A DNA stretch of 6,064 nucleotides from Pseudomonadota bacterium (GTDB lineage Bacteria > Pseudomonadota > Gammaproteobacteria > Burkholderiales > SG8-41), in NCBI GenBank assembly GCA_023431245.1, contig JAEYXO010000027.1, forward strand, positions 1-6,064, given 5' to 3'. The notes under the pieces were generated by a model that saw only the letters and a program-made list of their open reading frames with translations, was not told where the DNA came from and searched no databases. Below, in pieces: positions 1 through 5,698 of this stretch (the first letter of the stretch is position 1; every line of letters starts with the position of its first letter). Made by a program: the position numbers and the translations under genes.

Positions 1-883
1 ACAGCGCCAGCAGCAGTGTCGAGGTGATGGTCAGGCCGCAGATGATCATCAGCACCTGCAGGCTGCTGCCCATCCGGTCGGCGAGCCAGCCCCAGCAGAT
101 GCGCGAGGCCGAGCCGCCGATCTGCACTACCGAAAGCATGACGCCGGCCTCGACCAGTCCGTAGCGACCTTCAGCCACCAGGTAAATCACGGTGAAGCTC
201 AGCACGATGCGCTGGATTGCCGAAAAGATCATCGCCACCAGCGACATCCAGCGCAGATCGGTCTGCCCCCAGACCAGGGGCACACCGCCAAAAGCCGCCC
301 CGCTTCCCTGCTGCACCCTCCCCCGGTCGGCGTCCCAGACTTCCCGATAACGCTGCAGCACCAGCACAATGACAAAAATCATCACGCCGACCATCAGCAG
401 CGACCAGCGGTAGCCGAAATTCACGGCGATCGCCGGCGCCGTCAGCGCGGTGATCACGCCGCCGACCGGCACGCCGGTCTGCTTGATCGAGAACATGATG
501 TTGCGTCGCTGCGGCGGCGTATAGCTGACCAGCATGTGGGCTGCCGCGGGATTGAGCAGCCCCATGCCCATGCCCACCGCAGCCGAGCCGAGCGCGATCG
601 CCGCGACATGCGGCAGCGCGAACAGTGCAAGCCCGACACCGCAGCACAGCACCGAGATCTGCGTGGCACGCGCTGCACCGTAACGCAGCACGGCCTTGCC
701 GCCGAACATCGTCGCCGCAGTCGCCACACCAAAAGTCAGGCTGACCTGGTAGCCGATCAGGATGGGACTGACGCCCAGCGCCTCCGCCAGTTTGGGCGCG
801 ATCGTCGGCAGCAGGATGTTCGACATCGCGATCATCATCTGTGCGAAGGTCGCGACGGCGACCACCGTCCACGGGCCGGGCAT
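1..883 (-). CDS. MFS transporter, partial (C-terminus beyond the left edge)
   Basis: Inner-membrane secondary carrier of the major facilitator superfamily; substrate unknown. The minus-strand frame is open from 883 to the window edge and gives 294 residues of an expected 400 or so. Visible are a first helix at about residues 5-25 (WTVVAVATFAQMMIAM), a second at about 44-60, a degenerate motif-A loop at 61-74 (GGKAVLRYGAARAT), helices 3-4 at about 76-120 with a Gly-rich GMGMGLLNPAA, a motif-C-like KQTGVPVGG at 134-142 in helix 5, a helix at about 161-177, a cytoplasmic central loop at about 178-208, and a second motif-A copy GWLADRMG at 265-272. The frame stays open upstream of ATG 883: a GTG at 901 and an ATG at 946 are alternatives. 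None has a convincing Shine-Dalgarno, and 883 was chosen because the first helix follows at once. The gene diverges from the GntR regulator, which probably controls it. Confidence 0.88.
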   Translation of the reverse strand, partial: MPGPWTVVAVATFAQMMIAMSNILLPTIAPKLAEALGVSPILIGYQVSLTFGVATAATMFGGKAVLRYGAARATQISVLCCGVGLALFALPHVAAIALGSAAVGMGMGLLNPAAAHMLVSYTPPQRRNIMFSIKQTGVPVGGVITALTAPAIAVNFGYRWSLLMVGVMIFVIVLVLQRYREVWDADRGRVQQGSGAAFGGVPLVWGQTDLRWMSLVAMIFSAIQRIVLSFTVIYLVAEGRYGLVEAGVMLSVVQIGGSASRICWGWLADRMGSSLQVLMIICGLTITSTLLLAL

Positions 884-1030
884 GATGACGGTGCCGGTCA
901 CAGGAACACTCTGAAGGGAAGGATTTGCCGGAAAAACACACCGCATTGTGTGGACTGCGCCGCAATGGTGCAAGACGCACGCTCACGATGCGGTCTGCAC
1001 ACCGTCGCGGTGCGCAACAAATATCAGATT

Positions 1031-1051
1031 TCAGTAGTTGACATGTCAGTA
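1031..1051. promoter_or_regulatory. Candidate operator: TGACATGTCA palindrome flanked by TCAGTA repeats
   Basis: TGACATGTCA at 1039-1048 is a perfect 10-bp palindrome that overlaps the -35 box of the regulator promoter. Two direct copies of TCAGTA (1031-1036 and 1046-1051) lie 15 bases apart around it. GntR/FCD dimers bind short palindromes and often repress themselves and a divergent gene, so this is the best candidate site for the protein encoded at 1076-1777. It lies between the two divergent genes and could control both. Binding is inferred. Confidence 0.45.
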
Positions 1052-1066
1052 AATGTTTCCTAGGAT
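1038..1066 (+). promoter_or_regulatory. Candidate sigma-70 promoter for the GntR regulator
   Basis: A perfect -35 hexamer TTGACA (1038-1043) is followed after exactly 17 bases by TAGGAT (1061-1066), a 4/6 match to the -10 consensus. Transcription would start near 1073, only about three bases before the ATG at 1076. The AGGA at 1062-1065 that could act as Shine-Dalgarno lies inside the -10 box, so this promoter would give a nearly leaderless mRNA. A different promoter further upstream is also possible. The boxes are seen; promoter activity is inferred. Confidence 0.45.
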
Positions 1067-1075
1067 TTCATCGAA

Positions 1076-1777
1076 ATGAGCGCCTCCTCCGCCAAAACCA
1101 TTCCATTGCTCAGCGAGCGCGCCTATGAACGCGTCAAGCACGACATCATCTGCTGCCTGATAGCGCCGGGCACCGAAGTGTCCGAAGCGCAGCTCTGCGA
1201 ACAGTACAAACTGGGCAAGGCGCCGGTGCGCATGGCGCTGTCACGGCTCGCCCACGACGGACTGGTGCGCGCGATACCGCGCCGCGGCTACATGGTGACG
1301 CCGGTTACTCTCAAGGACATCCAGGACGTGTTCGAACTGCGCCTGCTGCTGGAGCCGCGCGCGGCGCGGCTCGCGGCCGGCAAGGTCGACGCCAAGCGGC
1401 TGCGGGTGCTGGACGAAATCTGCCGCGCCGGTTACCAGTCCGGCGAGGCCAAAAGCACGGCCCGCTTCCTCGAGGCCAACAAGGAATTCCATGTCGCCAT
1501 CGCCCAGGCTTCGGGCAACGCGCGGCTCACCCACGCCATTGCCCAGCTGCTCGATGAAATGACGCGGCTGCTGCACCTCGGCCTCGGCTTCCGCAACCGC
1601 AGCCAGGAGATGCAGCACGAACACCGCACTCTGGTGCGGGCGCTGGTCCGTGGCGACGGCGCTACTGCGGAAAAAATCTGCCAGGAGCAGATCGAGGCCG
1701 CACGCGACATGGTGCTCAAGGCCATACTCAACAGCGACACGGTGATGAATGTCGCCATCGTCGCGGAAAGCCGCTGA
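1076..1777 (+). CDS. GntR-family transcriptional regulator, FCD (FadR C-terminal) type
   Basis: Cytoplasmic DNA-binding regulator of 233 residues, normal length for the FCD subfamily. The winged helix-turn-helix spans about residues 12-76, with recognition region LGKAPVRMALSRLAHDGLV and wing PRRGYMV. The all-helical FCD ligand domain spans about 80-212. FCD proteins usually bind a small carboxylate effector near a metal held by Asp/Asn and three His. Here N135, H139 (NKEFH) and H183 (EHRTL) are present, but the last position, 12 residues after the Gly of GD, is Q205 instead of His. The start at 1076 is the only ATG before the HTH; AGGA lies 10 bases upstream. The gene ends 3 bases before the dioxygenase start, so the two are probably co-transcribed. 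It likely regulates itself, the genes downstream and the divergent MFS gene; the effector is unknown. Confidence 0.93.
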   Translation: MSASSAKTIPLLSERAYERVKHDIICCLIAPGTEVSEAQLCEQYKLGKAPVRMALSRLAHDGLVRAIPRRGYMVTPVTLKDIQDVFELRLLLEPRAARLAAGKVDAKRLRVLDEICRAGYQSGEAKSTARFLEANKEFHVAIAQASGNARLTHAIAQLLDEMTRLLHLGLGFRNRSQEMQHEHRTLVRALVRGDGATAEKICQEQIEAARDMVLKAILNSDTVMNVAIVAESR

Positions 1778-1780
1778 TTC

Positions 1781-2278
1781 ATGACCGACACGATCCTCCA
1801 CACCCTTGTCCGGCAGCTTGATGCCGCGGTGGCTGCGCCGCCGGAAAAACTCCATGGCGCGGTGACCGGTGCGCTCGCGGCGGCCGTGGCGCGTCGCGAC
1901 TGGCTGAAGGATGAACAGCAGCGTGCGGACAGGGAACAGTATGCACGCCACGTGCTCCACGCCGATCCGCAGGGCCGCTACACGGTGGTCTCGCTGGTCT
2001 GGGGCCCTGGCCAGCAGAGCCCGATACACGCCCACCACACCTGGTGCAGCGTCGCGGTCTACCGCGGCGAGATCAGCGAAACATTCTATGCGGCGGATGG
2101 CGGCAGCCCGGTTCCGCTGCGCACCGTGCGCCGCGGCGCCGGCACCCTCAGTTTCGATGGCGGCGACTCGGGGGTCCACCGCATCGCCAATCCGGACGGC
2201 GATACAGCGGTCTCGATACACGTGTACGGCATAGATTCGGCGCAAGTCGCCACCGGCGTCAACCGCGTGCTGGGCTGA
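1781..2278 (+). CDS. Cysteine dioxygenase-type thiol dioxygenase (cupin)
   Basis: Predicted cytosolic non-heme Fe(II) enzyme of 165 residues that adds O2 to a small thiol to give a sulfinate (cysteine to cysteine sulfinate, or a related thiol such as 3-mercaptopropionate). Aligned by eye to rat CDO1, the iron ligands match H83 and H85 (PIHAHHTWC) and H133 (GVHRIANP). The Ser-His-Tyr triad matches S145, H147 and Y149 (SIHVYG). The carboxylate-binding Tyr/Arg pair matches Y54 and R56 (QYARHVL), which makes it an Arg-type rather than Gln-type (mercaptopropionate) member. C89 falls near the cross-linking Cys93 if one gap is allowed. The start at 1781 is 3 bases after the regulator stop, with GGAAAG at 1765-1770 as Shine-Dalgarno. 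Family placement is strong; the actual thiol substrate is not established. Many databases name such proteins only as cupin or predicted metal-dependent enzyme. Confidence 0.87.
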   Translation: MTDTILHTLVRQLDAAVAAPPEKLHGAVTGALAAAVARRDWLKDEQQRADREQYARHVLHADPQGRYTVVSLVWGPGQQSPIHAHHTWCSVAVYRGEISETFYAADGGSPVPLRTVRRGAGTLSFDGGDSGVHRIANPDGDTAVSIHVYGIDSAQVATGVNRVLG

Positions 2279-2279
2279 C

Positions 2280-2309
2280 AGGACAGGCAACGGCTACAGG
2301 GTTCATAAT
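2280..2309 (+). promoter_or_regulatory. Weak candidate promoter for the oxidoreductase gene
   Basis: CATAAT at 2304-2309 is a 5/6 match to the -10 consensus. An AGGACA at 2280-2285 (4/6 to TTGACA) lies 18 bases before it. This could start a separate transcript ahead of the oxidoreductase gene, beginning close to the hairpin at 2316-2335. It is weak and found by eye only. Confidence 0.2.
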
Positions 2310-2315
2310 CACGGC

Positions 2316-2335
2316 GGCGGCCCATGCAGGCCGCC
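2316..2335 (+). terminator. GC-rich hairpin in the gap after the dioxygenase gene
   Basis: GGCGGCC (2316-2322) and GGCCGCC (2329-2335) form a perfect 7-bp stem around the loop CATGCA, followed by ATTGTTT. It lies 38 bases after the dioxygenase stop and 35 before the oxidoreductase start. The T tract is short and interrupted, so it may be a weak terminator or attenuator, or a 5' leader hairpin of the next gene. The hairpin is visible; its role is inferred. Confidence 0.4.
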
Positions 2336-2370
2336 ATTGTTTCAGCAATCATCACCAACGGAGAAATGCA

Positions 2371-2649
2371 ATGAAAGCAGTCGTACTTCGGGAACACGGC
2401 ACCCTCGACAAACTGGAATACGTGACCGATTTTCCCGATCCGGTGGTCTGCGAAGGCCACGTGGTGATCCGCGTCCGGGCGACCTCGTTCAACTACCACG
2501 ACGTGTTCACGGTGCGCGGCATGCCCGGCATCAAGGTGCCCTTCCCGATGATCATCGGCCTCGATCTCGCCGGTGAAATCCTCGAAGTCGGCGCAGGCGT
2601 CAGTGGCTGGAAACCCGGCGACCGCGTGCTGGTAAACCCGCTGAACTAG
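2371..2649 (+). CDS. N-terminal GroES-like fragment of the split MDR oxidoreductase
   Basis: This is the 92-residue product if the TAG at 2647-2649 is obeyed. It carries most of the GroES-like substrate-side domain and ends at VLVNPLN, before the Rossmann fold, so on its own it cannot bind a nicotinamide cofactor. It has a good Shine-Dalgarno (GGAGA, 2360-2364). Whether it folds or is degraded is unknown. It is listed so that the fragment reading is not lost; the full gene is described in the entry spanning 2371-3375. Confidence 0.5.
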   Translation: MKAVVLREHGTLDKLEYVTDFPDPVVCEGHVVIRVRATSFNYHDVFTVRGMPGIKVPFPMIIGLDLAGEILEVGAGVSGWKPGDRVLVNPLN

Positions 2650-2661
2650 AAAAAAGGCCTG

Positions 2662-3375
2662 ATGGGCGAGATGATGCACGGCGGGCTGGCCGAAAAATGC
2701 CTGGTCGCCGCCGACCAGCTGATCAAGATGCCGGCCAATGTCAGCTTCGAGCAGGCCGCCTCGCTGCCGGTCGCCTACGGCACCGCGCACCGCATGATCA
2801 TCACCCACAATACGATCAAGAAGGGCGACAAGGTGCTGGTGCTGGGCGCCAGCGGCGGCGTCGGCACCGGCTGCGTGCTGCTCGCCAAGATGCTCGGCGC
2901 CGAAGTCATTGCCTGCGCCTCGAGCGAGGACAAGATCCAGCGCCTGAAGGACCTCGGCGCCGACCATGTCATCAACTACAAGACCACCGATTTCTCGAAA
3001 TGGGCCATCGAGAAATTCGGCAAGCCGCAGCGCCGCAGCTACGAAGGCGGCGTCGACGTCGTCATCAACTTCACCGGCGGCGACACCTGGGCGCCGACGC
3101 TGAAATGCGTGAAGCGCGGCGGCAAGATCCTGGTCTGCGGCGCCACCGCCGGCTACGACCCCAAGGAAGACCTGCGCTACGTCTGGAGCTTCGAGCTGCA
3201 GATCATCGGCTCCAACAGTTTCTACGACGAAAACCTGAAGGCGCTGATGGACCTGATCCAGGAAGGCAAGATGAAGCCGGTGGTCGACGAGGTGATGCCG
3301 CTGCAGGATGCGGCCAAGGGCCTCAAGCTGATCGAAGACCGCGAGGTGTTCGGCAAGGTCGTGATCACTCCTTGA
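2662..3375 (+). CDS. C-terminal Rossmann-fold fragment of the split MDR oxidoreductase
   Basis: A 237-residue open frame from the ATG 12 bases after the amber codon, in the same frame as the upstream fragment. It begins MGEMMHGGLAEKCL and contains the end of the catalytic domain, the NAD(P)-binding loop GASGGVG at about residues 59-65 and the rest of the MDR fold. AAAAAAGG at 2650-2657, 4 bases before the ATG, resembles a Shine-Dalgarno, so ribosomes ending at the TAG might restart here. Gene finders would probably call this as a separate zinc-binding dehydrogenase. Without the N-terminal domain it lacks half of the normal active-site cleft. Confidence 0.55.
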   Translation: MGEMMHGGLAEKCLVAADQLIKMPANVSFEQAASLPVAYGTAHRMIITHNTIKKGDKVLVLGASGGVGTGCVLLAKMLGAEVIACASSEDKIQRLKDLGADHVINYKTTDFSKWAIEKFGKPQRRSYEGGVDVVINFTGGDTWAPTLKCVKRGGKILVCGATAGYDPKEDLRYVWSFELQIIGSNSFYDENLKALMDLIQEGKMKPVVDEVMPLQDAAKGLKLIEDREVFGKVVITP

Positions 3376-3390
3376 AACCTTAAAACCTTT

Positions 3391-3499
3391 AGCCACAGGG
3401 CTCACAGAGGGCACAGAGTAAAAGCATTTGACGGGCCGTCTTGCGTCACCCCCCAGCGCCTTTGGGGTTTTCTCTGTGTTCTCTGTGTCCTCTGTGGCT
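3391..3499. repeat. Intergenic inverted repeat built of 9-base CACAGAGNN units
   Basis: The 161-base gap between the oxidoreductase and the CoA ligase is almost filled by this element. The left arm 3391-3418 (AGCCACAG..., CACAGAG units) and right arm 3472-3499 (CTCTGTG units..., ending GTGGCT) match at 23 of 28 positions. Three of the five mismatches would be G-U pairs in RNA, so a long hairpin is likely. Each arm is itself a 9-base periodic repeat. The 53-base loop holds CCCCA/TGGGG (3451-3455 and 3463-3467) followed by TTTT, a minor terminator-like hairpin. Such CACAGAG-type intergenic repeats recur in many proteobacterial genomes and often get translated into spurious QRTQRTQR or LCSLCPLW peptides. 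Its role may be transcript 3'-end protection or attenuation. Confidence 0.75.
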
Positions 3500-3536
3500 G
3501 GCCTTTGACTTTGACCTTGATTTCCTTCAACACCGC

Positions 3537-5087
3537 ATGACCGTCCCCTGCCCCGAACCCCGCGGTTATCCCGGCAACCTCGGCGCGCCGTTTGCCGAAC
3601 ATGCCGGCCTTGCGCGCACTGCGCTGGTCGATCTGCGCGATCCTGCAGCACCGCGTGAATATGGCTTCAGCGAGCTGGACGCCGCATGCAACGCGCTGGC
3701 TCGCGGCCTCGAACGCAGCGGACTGAAACCCGGCGACCGCATCGGCATCCTGTCGCTGAACCGCGCCGAATTCGTCATCACGCTGCTCGGCGCAATGCGA
3801 GCCGGCATGGTGCCGGTGCCGATCAACATCAAGCTCGCAGCCGACACCGTGCGCTACATCGTCGCCGATGCCGGCGCAAAACTGGTGTTCTGCGAATCGG
3901 CCTACACCCACCTGCTGCCGGAGGGCGCAAGGTCGGTGACCTACGACGAGGGCGGGGCCTGGACGCGTTTCCTTGCCCCCGGCCCGCACAGCGCCTTCGA
4001 ACCGGCCCCTGACAGCGTGGCCATACAGCCCTACACATCGGGCTCCACCGGCAAGCCGAAGGGCGTGCTGCTGACCCATTACGGCCAGAACTGGAGTCGG
4101 CGCATCCTTGCGCACACCCGCGGCACCACCGACAAGGACACCATCCTCGTTGCTGCGCCGCTGTACCACAAGAACGCGCTGAACGCGATCAAGCAGGGCC
4201 TTACCGGCGGTGCGAAGCTGGTGCTGATGCCGCAGTTCAGCGTCGAAGGTTATCTTGCGGCGCTGGCCCGTTACCGCTGCACCGTGGTTTCCGGCGTGCC
4301 GACGATGATCTCGATGCTGCTCGCCCGCGGTGATCTGATGGCAAAGACCGACACGTCTTCGGTGCGCACGGTGATGATGGGCTCCGCACCCTCCTCGCCC
4401 CAGCTGCTGACCGACATCCGCAAACATTTCCCCAACGCCGAGCCGCTGGTGGTCTACGGCGTCACCGAGGGCGGCCCGGTGCCGCTGGGGCCGCATCCCG
4501 AAGGCAAGCCGCGACCGCCGGGTTCGATCGGCGTGCCCTATCGCGGCACCGAGGCGAAACTCGTCGGCGGACCCAACAATGATGACGAAAACGTCAGCGA
4601 AGGCGAACTGCTGCTGAGGAACCCCGGCATCCTGATCGGCTACCACAACCTGCCCGAGGAAACCGCCAAGCGACTTGCCGGCGGCTGGTACCACAGCGGC
4701 GACGTCTGCCGGCGCGACGCCGAGGGTTTCTATTTTTTCGTTGGCCGCACCGACGACATGTTCGTCTGCGGCGGCGAGAACATTTTCCCGATCGAAGTCG
4801 AGCGCATGCTGGAGAAGCATCCTGCAGTCCACCAGGCCTGCGTGCTGCCTTTCGCTCACGACCTGAAAGGGCAGGTTCCCTATGCCTTCGTCGTGCTGCG
4901 CGCCGGGAAAACCGCCGGCGAGGAGGAACTGAAGCAGCACGCGCTCGCCAACGGTCCCGCCTACCAGCATCCGCGCCGGGTGTTCTTCCTCGACCAGCTG
5001 CCACTGGCCGGCACCAACAAGGTCGACCGCGGCCGATTGCGCGAAATCGCAGCGCAGGATGCCGGGAGAAACTCATCCGCGGCATGA
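3537..5087 (+). CDS. AMP-forming acyl-CoA ligase (ANL superfamily)
   Basis: Cytosolic enzyme of 516 residues that activates a carboxylic acid with ATP to an acyl-AMP and then to the CoA thioester. The large adenylation domain runs to about residue 400 and the small mobile domain follows. Motifs in order: ATP loop YTSGSTGKPKG (167-177), APLYHKNA (207-214), YGVTEGG (307-313), YHSGD with ribose-binding D389, the hinge GRTDDMFVCGGENIFPIEVE (403-422), and the catalytic lysine K495 in AGTNKVDRGRL. The key residues are all present, so it should be active; the acid is not predictable by eye. The start at 3537 was preferred although no clear Shine-Dalgarno precedes it: an in-frame TTG at 3441 would add 32 residues encoded by the intergenic repeat (LCSLCPLW), which are not part of the family. 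The thioesterase follows after 63 bases, probably in the same operon. Confidence 0.92.
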   Translation: MTVPCPEPRGYPGNLGAPFAEHAGLARTALVDLRDPAAPREYGFSELDAACNALARGLERSGLKPGDRIGILSLNRAEFVITLLGAMRAGMVPVPINIKLAADTVRYIVADAGAKLVFCESAYTHLLPEGARSVTYDEGGAWTRFLAPGPHSAFEPAPDSVAIQPYTSGSTGKPKGVLLTHYGQNWSRRILAHTRGTTDKDTILVAAPLYHKNALNAIKQGLTGGAKLVLMPQFSVEGYLAALARYRCTVVSGVPTMISMLLARGDLMAKTDTSSVRTVMMGSAPSSPQLLTDIRKHFPNAEPLVVYGVTEGGPVPLGPHPEGKPRPPGSIGVPYRGTEAKLVGGPNNDDENVSEGELLLRNPGILIGYHNLPEETAKRLAGGWYHSGDVCRRDAEGFYFFVGRTDDMFVCGGENIFPIEVERMLEKHPAVHQACVLPFAHDLKGQVPYAFVVLRAGKTAGEEELKQHALANGPAYQHPRRVFFLDQLPLAGTNKVDRGRLREIAAQDAGRNSSAA

Positions 5088-5150
5088 CAAGTACACTGTT
5101 GTGCCTTTCCCAACCCTGAACTTCAATCACGACTTTTCCGGAGCAACACC

Positions 5151-5579
5151 ATGACCGACAGCAAACCGACCCCGCCCAGCCTTGAGCAACTGCAGAAGCT
5201 GATCACCCGCGGCCCGTTCAACCAGTGGCTCAATTTCACCTTCATCAAGGCCGATGACTCCGGCATCGAAGTGAAGGCCACCTGGCGCGAGGAATGGGTG
5301 GTCAATCCCGAGCGGAAATACACCCACGGCGGCATCCTCGCCGCGATTGTGGATGTCGTCGCCGACTACGCGATCGCCGCCCAACTCGGCCGCCCGGTGC
5401 CGACCATCGACATCCGCGTCGATTACCACAAGGCCGCCATGCCCGGCGACCTCACCGCCAAGGGCCGCGTCGTGCGCAGCGGCAGCCAGTATTCGACTGC
5501 CGAAGCCTATGTTTACGACAAGGACGGCGCCCTGGTCGCCAGCGGTCGCGGCACCTATTTCACCGCGCCGCCCAAATAA
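5151..5579 (+). CDS. PaaI-like hotdog-fold acyl-CoA thioesterase
   Basis: Predicted cytosolic thioesterase of 142 residues, the usual size of a single-hotdog PaaI-type protein that works as a dimer of dimers and hydrolyses acyl-CoA to acid and CoA. The central helix carries THGGILAAIVDVVADYAI: H59-G60-G61 and D68 match the family's HGG and acidic catalytic position, and N52 lies just before. The strand TIDIRVDYHKAAMPGD (85-100) and the ending ASGRGTYF (130-137) are typical of the last sheet. GGAG at 5140-5143 with 7-base spacing supports the start. Placed after an acyl-CoA ligase, it may recycle CoA from dead-end thioesters of the same pathway, which is inference. Its native substrate is unknown. 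Confidence 0.9.
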   Translation: MTDSKPTPPSLEQLQKLITRGPFNQWLNFTFIKADDSGIEVKATWREEWVVNPERKYTHGGILAAIVDVVADYAIAAQLGRPVPTIDIRVDYHKAAMPGDLTAKGRVVRSGSQYSTAEAYVYDKDGALVASGRGTYFTAPPK

Positions 5580-5590
5580 CCGCCAATCCG

Positions 5591-5668
5591 GTGATTATGC
5601 GATTAAGTGATTAAGCAAACCCGCGGGATGGATGACAATCGCCTGCCTGCCTGATCACTGAATCGCAT
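5591..5668. repeat. Intergenic inverted repeat with three 8-base GTGATTAA-type units
   Basis: Three tandem octamers GTGATTAT, GCGATTAA and GTGATTAA (5591-5614) place GATTA at an exact 8-base step. The stretch 5597-5613 is then repeated in inverse at 5652-5668 with 15 of 17 positions matching, and three more pairs extend the stem inward, giving about 18 of 21. The 30-base loop contains the palindrome CCCGCGGG (5620-5627). The element fills most of the gap between the thioesterase stop and the permease start and could form a transcript hairpin. It lacks a T tract, so it is not a classical terminator; it looks like a dispersed intergenic repeat. Confidence 0.65.
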
Positions 5669-5698
5669 CGCCACCCACCAACCGGCCACTGTCCGCAA

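Larger units (their letters stand above)
2371..3375 (+). pseudogene. MDR-family NAD(P)H:quinone oxidoreductase / zinc-less alcohol dehydrogenase-like gene, split by an in-frame TAG
   Basis: Read through, this frame gives 334 codons, normal for the medium-chain dehydrogenase/reductase family. A TAG at 2647-2649 (codon 93) interrupts it; there is no frameshift and no other stop. Codons 1-92 form a GroES-like domain (MKAVVLREHG, then SFNYHD and MIIGLDLAGEI, ending GDRVLVNP). Codons 94-334 finish that domain and hold the Rossmann fold with the nucleotide loop LVLGASGGVG, then VDVVINFTGG and a C-terminal FGKVVITP. GLDLAG replaces the GHE of zinc alcohol dehydrogenases and the four-Cys structural zinc lobe is absent, so a zinc-independent NAD(P)H-dependent quinone/enone reductase is likely. 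The start at 2371 has GGAGA 6 bases upstream. The break lies at a conserved domain position. It may be a real nonsense mutation, a read or assembly error, or a tolerated split. Confidence 0.82.

Noticed and set aside
171..986. Minus-strand 271-residue open frame in the MFS region
   Set aside because: Its translation is rich in Arg, Asp and His with no domain sense; the frame beside it gives a clean MFS protein with helices and both motif-A copies.
1018..1049. Minus-strand promoter for the MFS gene (CTGACA at 1049-1044 with TGATAT at 1026-1021)
   Set aside because: The -35 is acceptable but the -10 matches only 3 of 6; a promoter must exist in the gap, but this one cannot be supported by eye.
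536..1063. Plus-strand 175-residue open frame over the MFS gene and promoter region
   Set aside because: Low-complexity Arg/Asp/Gln-rich translation, typical of an antisense shadow in GC-rich DNA, and it runs through the divergent promoter.
2647..2649. Pyrrolysine insertion at the TAG
   Set aside because: No reason to expect pyrrolysine in an MDR enzyme, no structured insertion signal seen, and the window suggests a lineage not known for it; kept only as a genome-wide check.
2650..2655. A6 run as a programmed frameshift site
   Set aside because: The frame is the same before and after the run, so no shift is needed to continue the protein.
2086..3651. Minus-strand 521-residue open frame
   Set aside because: Antisense to three convincing plus-strand genes and containing TEDTENTEKT, the translated intergenic repeat; an artefact of high GC content.
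3402..4970. Minus-strand 522-residue open frame
   Set aside because: Antisense to the CoA ligase, whose complete motif set shows the coding strand; the QRTQRTQR part is again the repeat.
5099..5127. TTGTGC, 17 bases, TTCAAT as a promoter for the thioesterase
   Set aside because: Only 3/6 and 4/6 matches in a short gap that fits co-transcription with the ligase; too weak to annotate.
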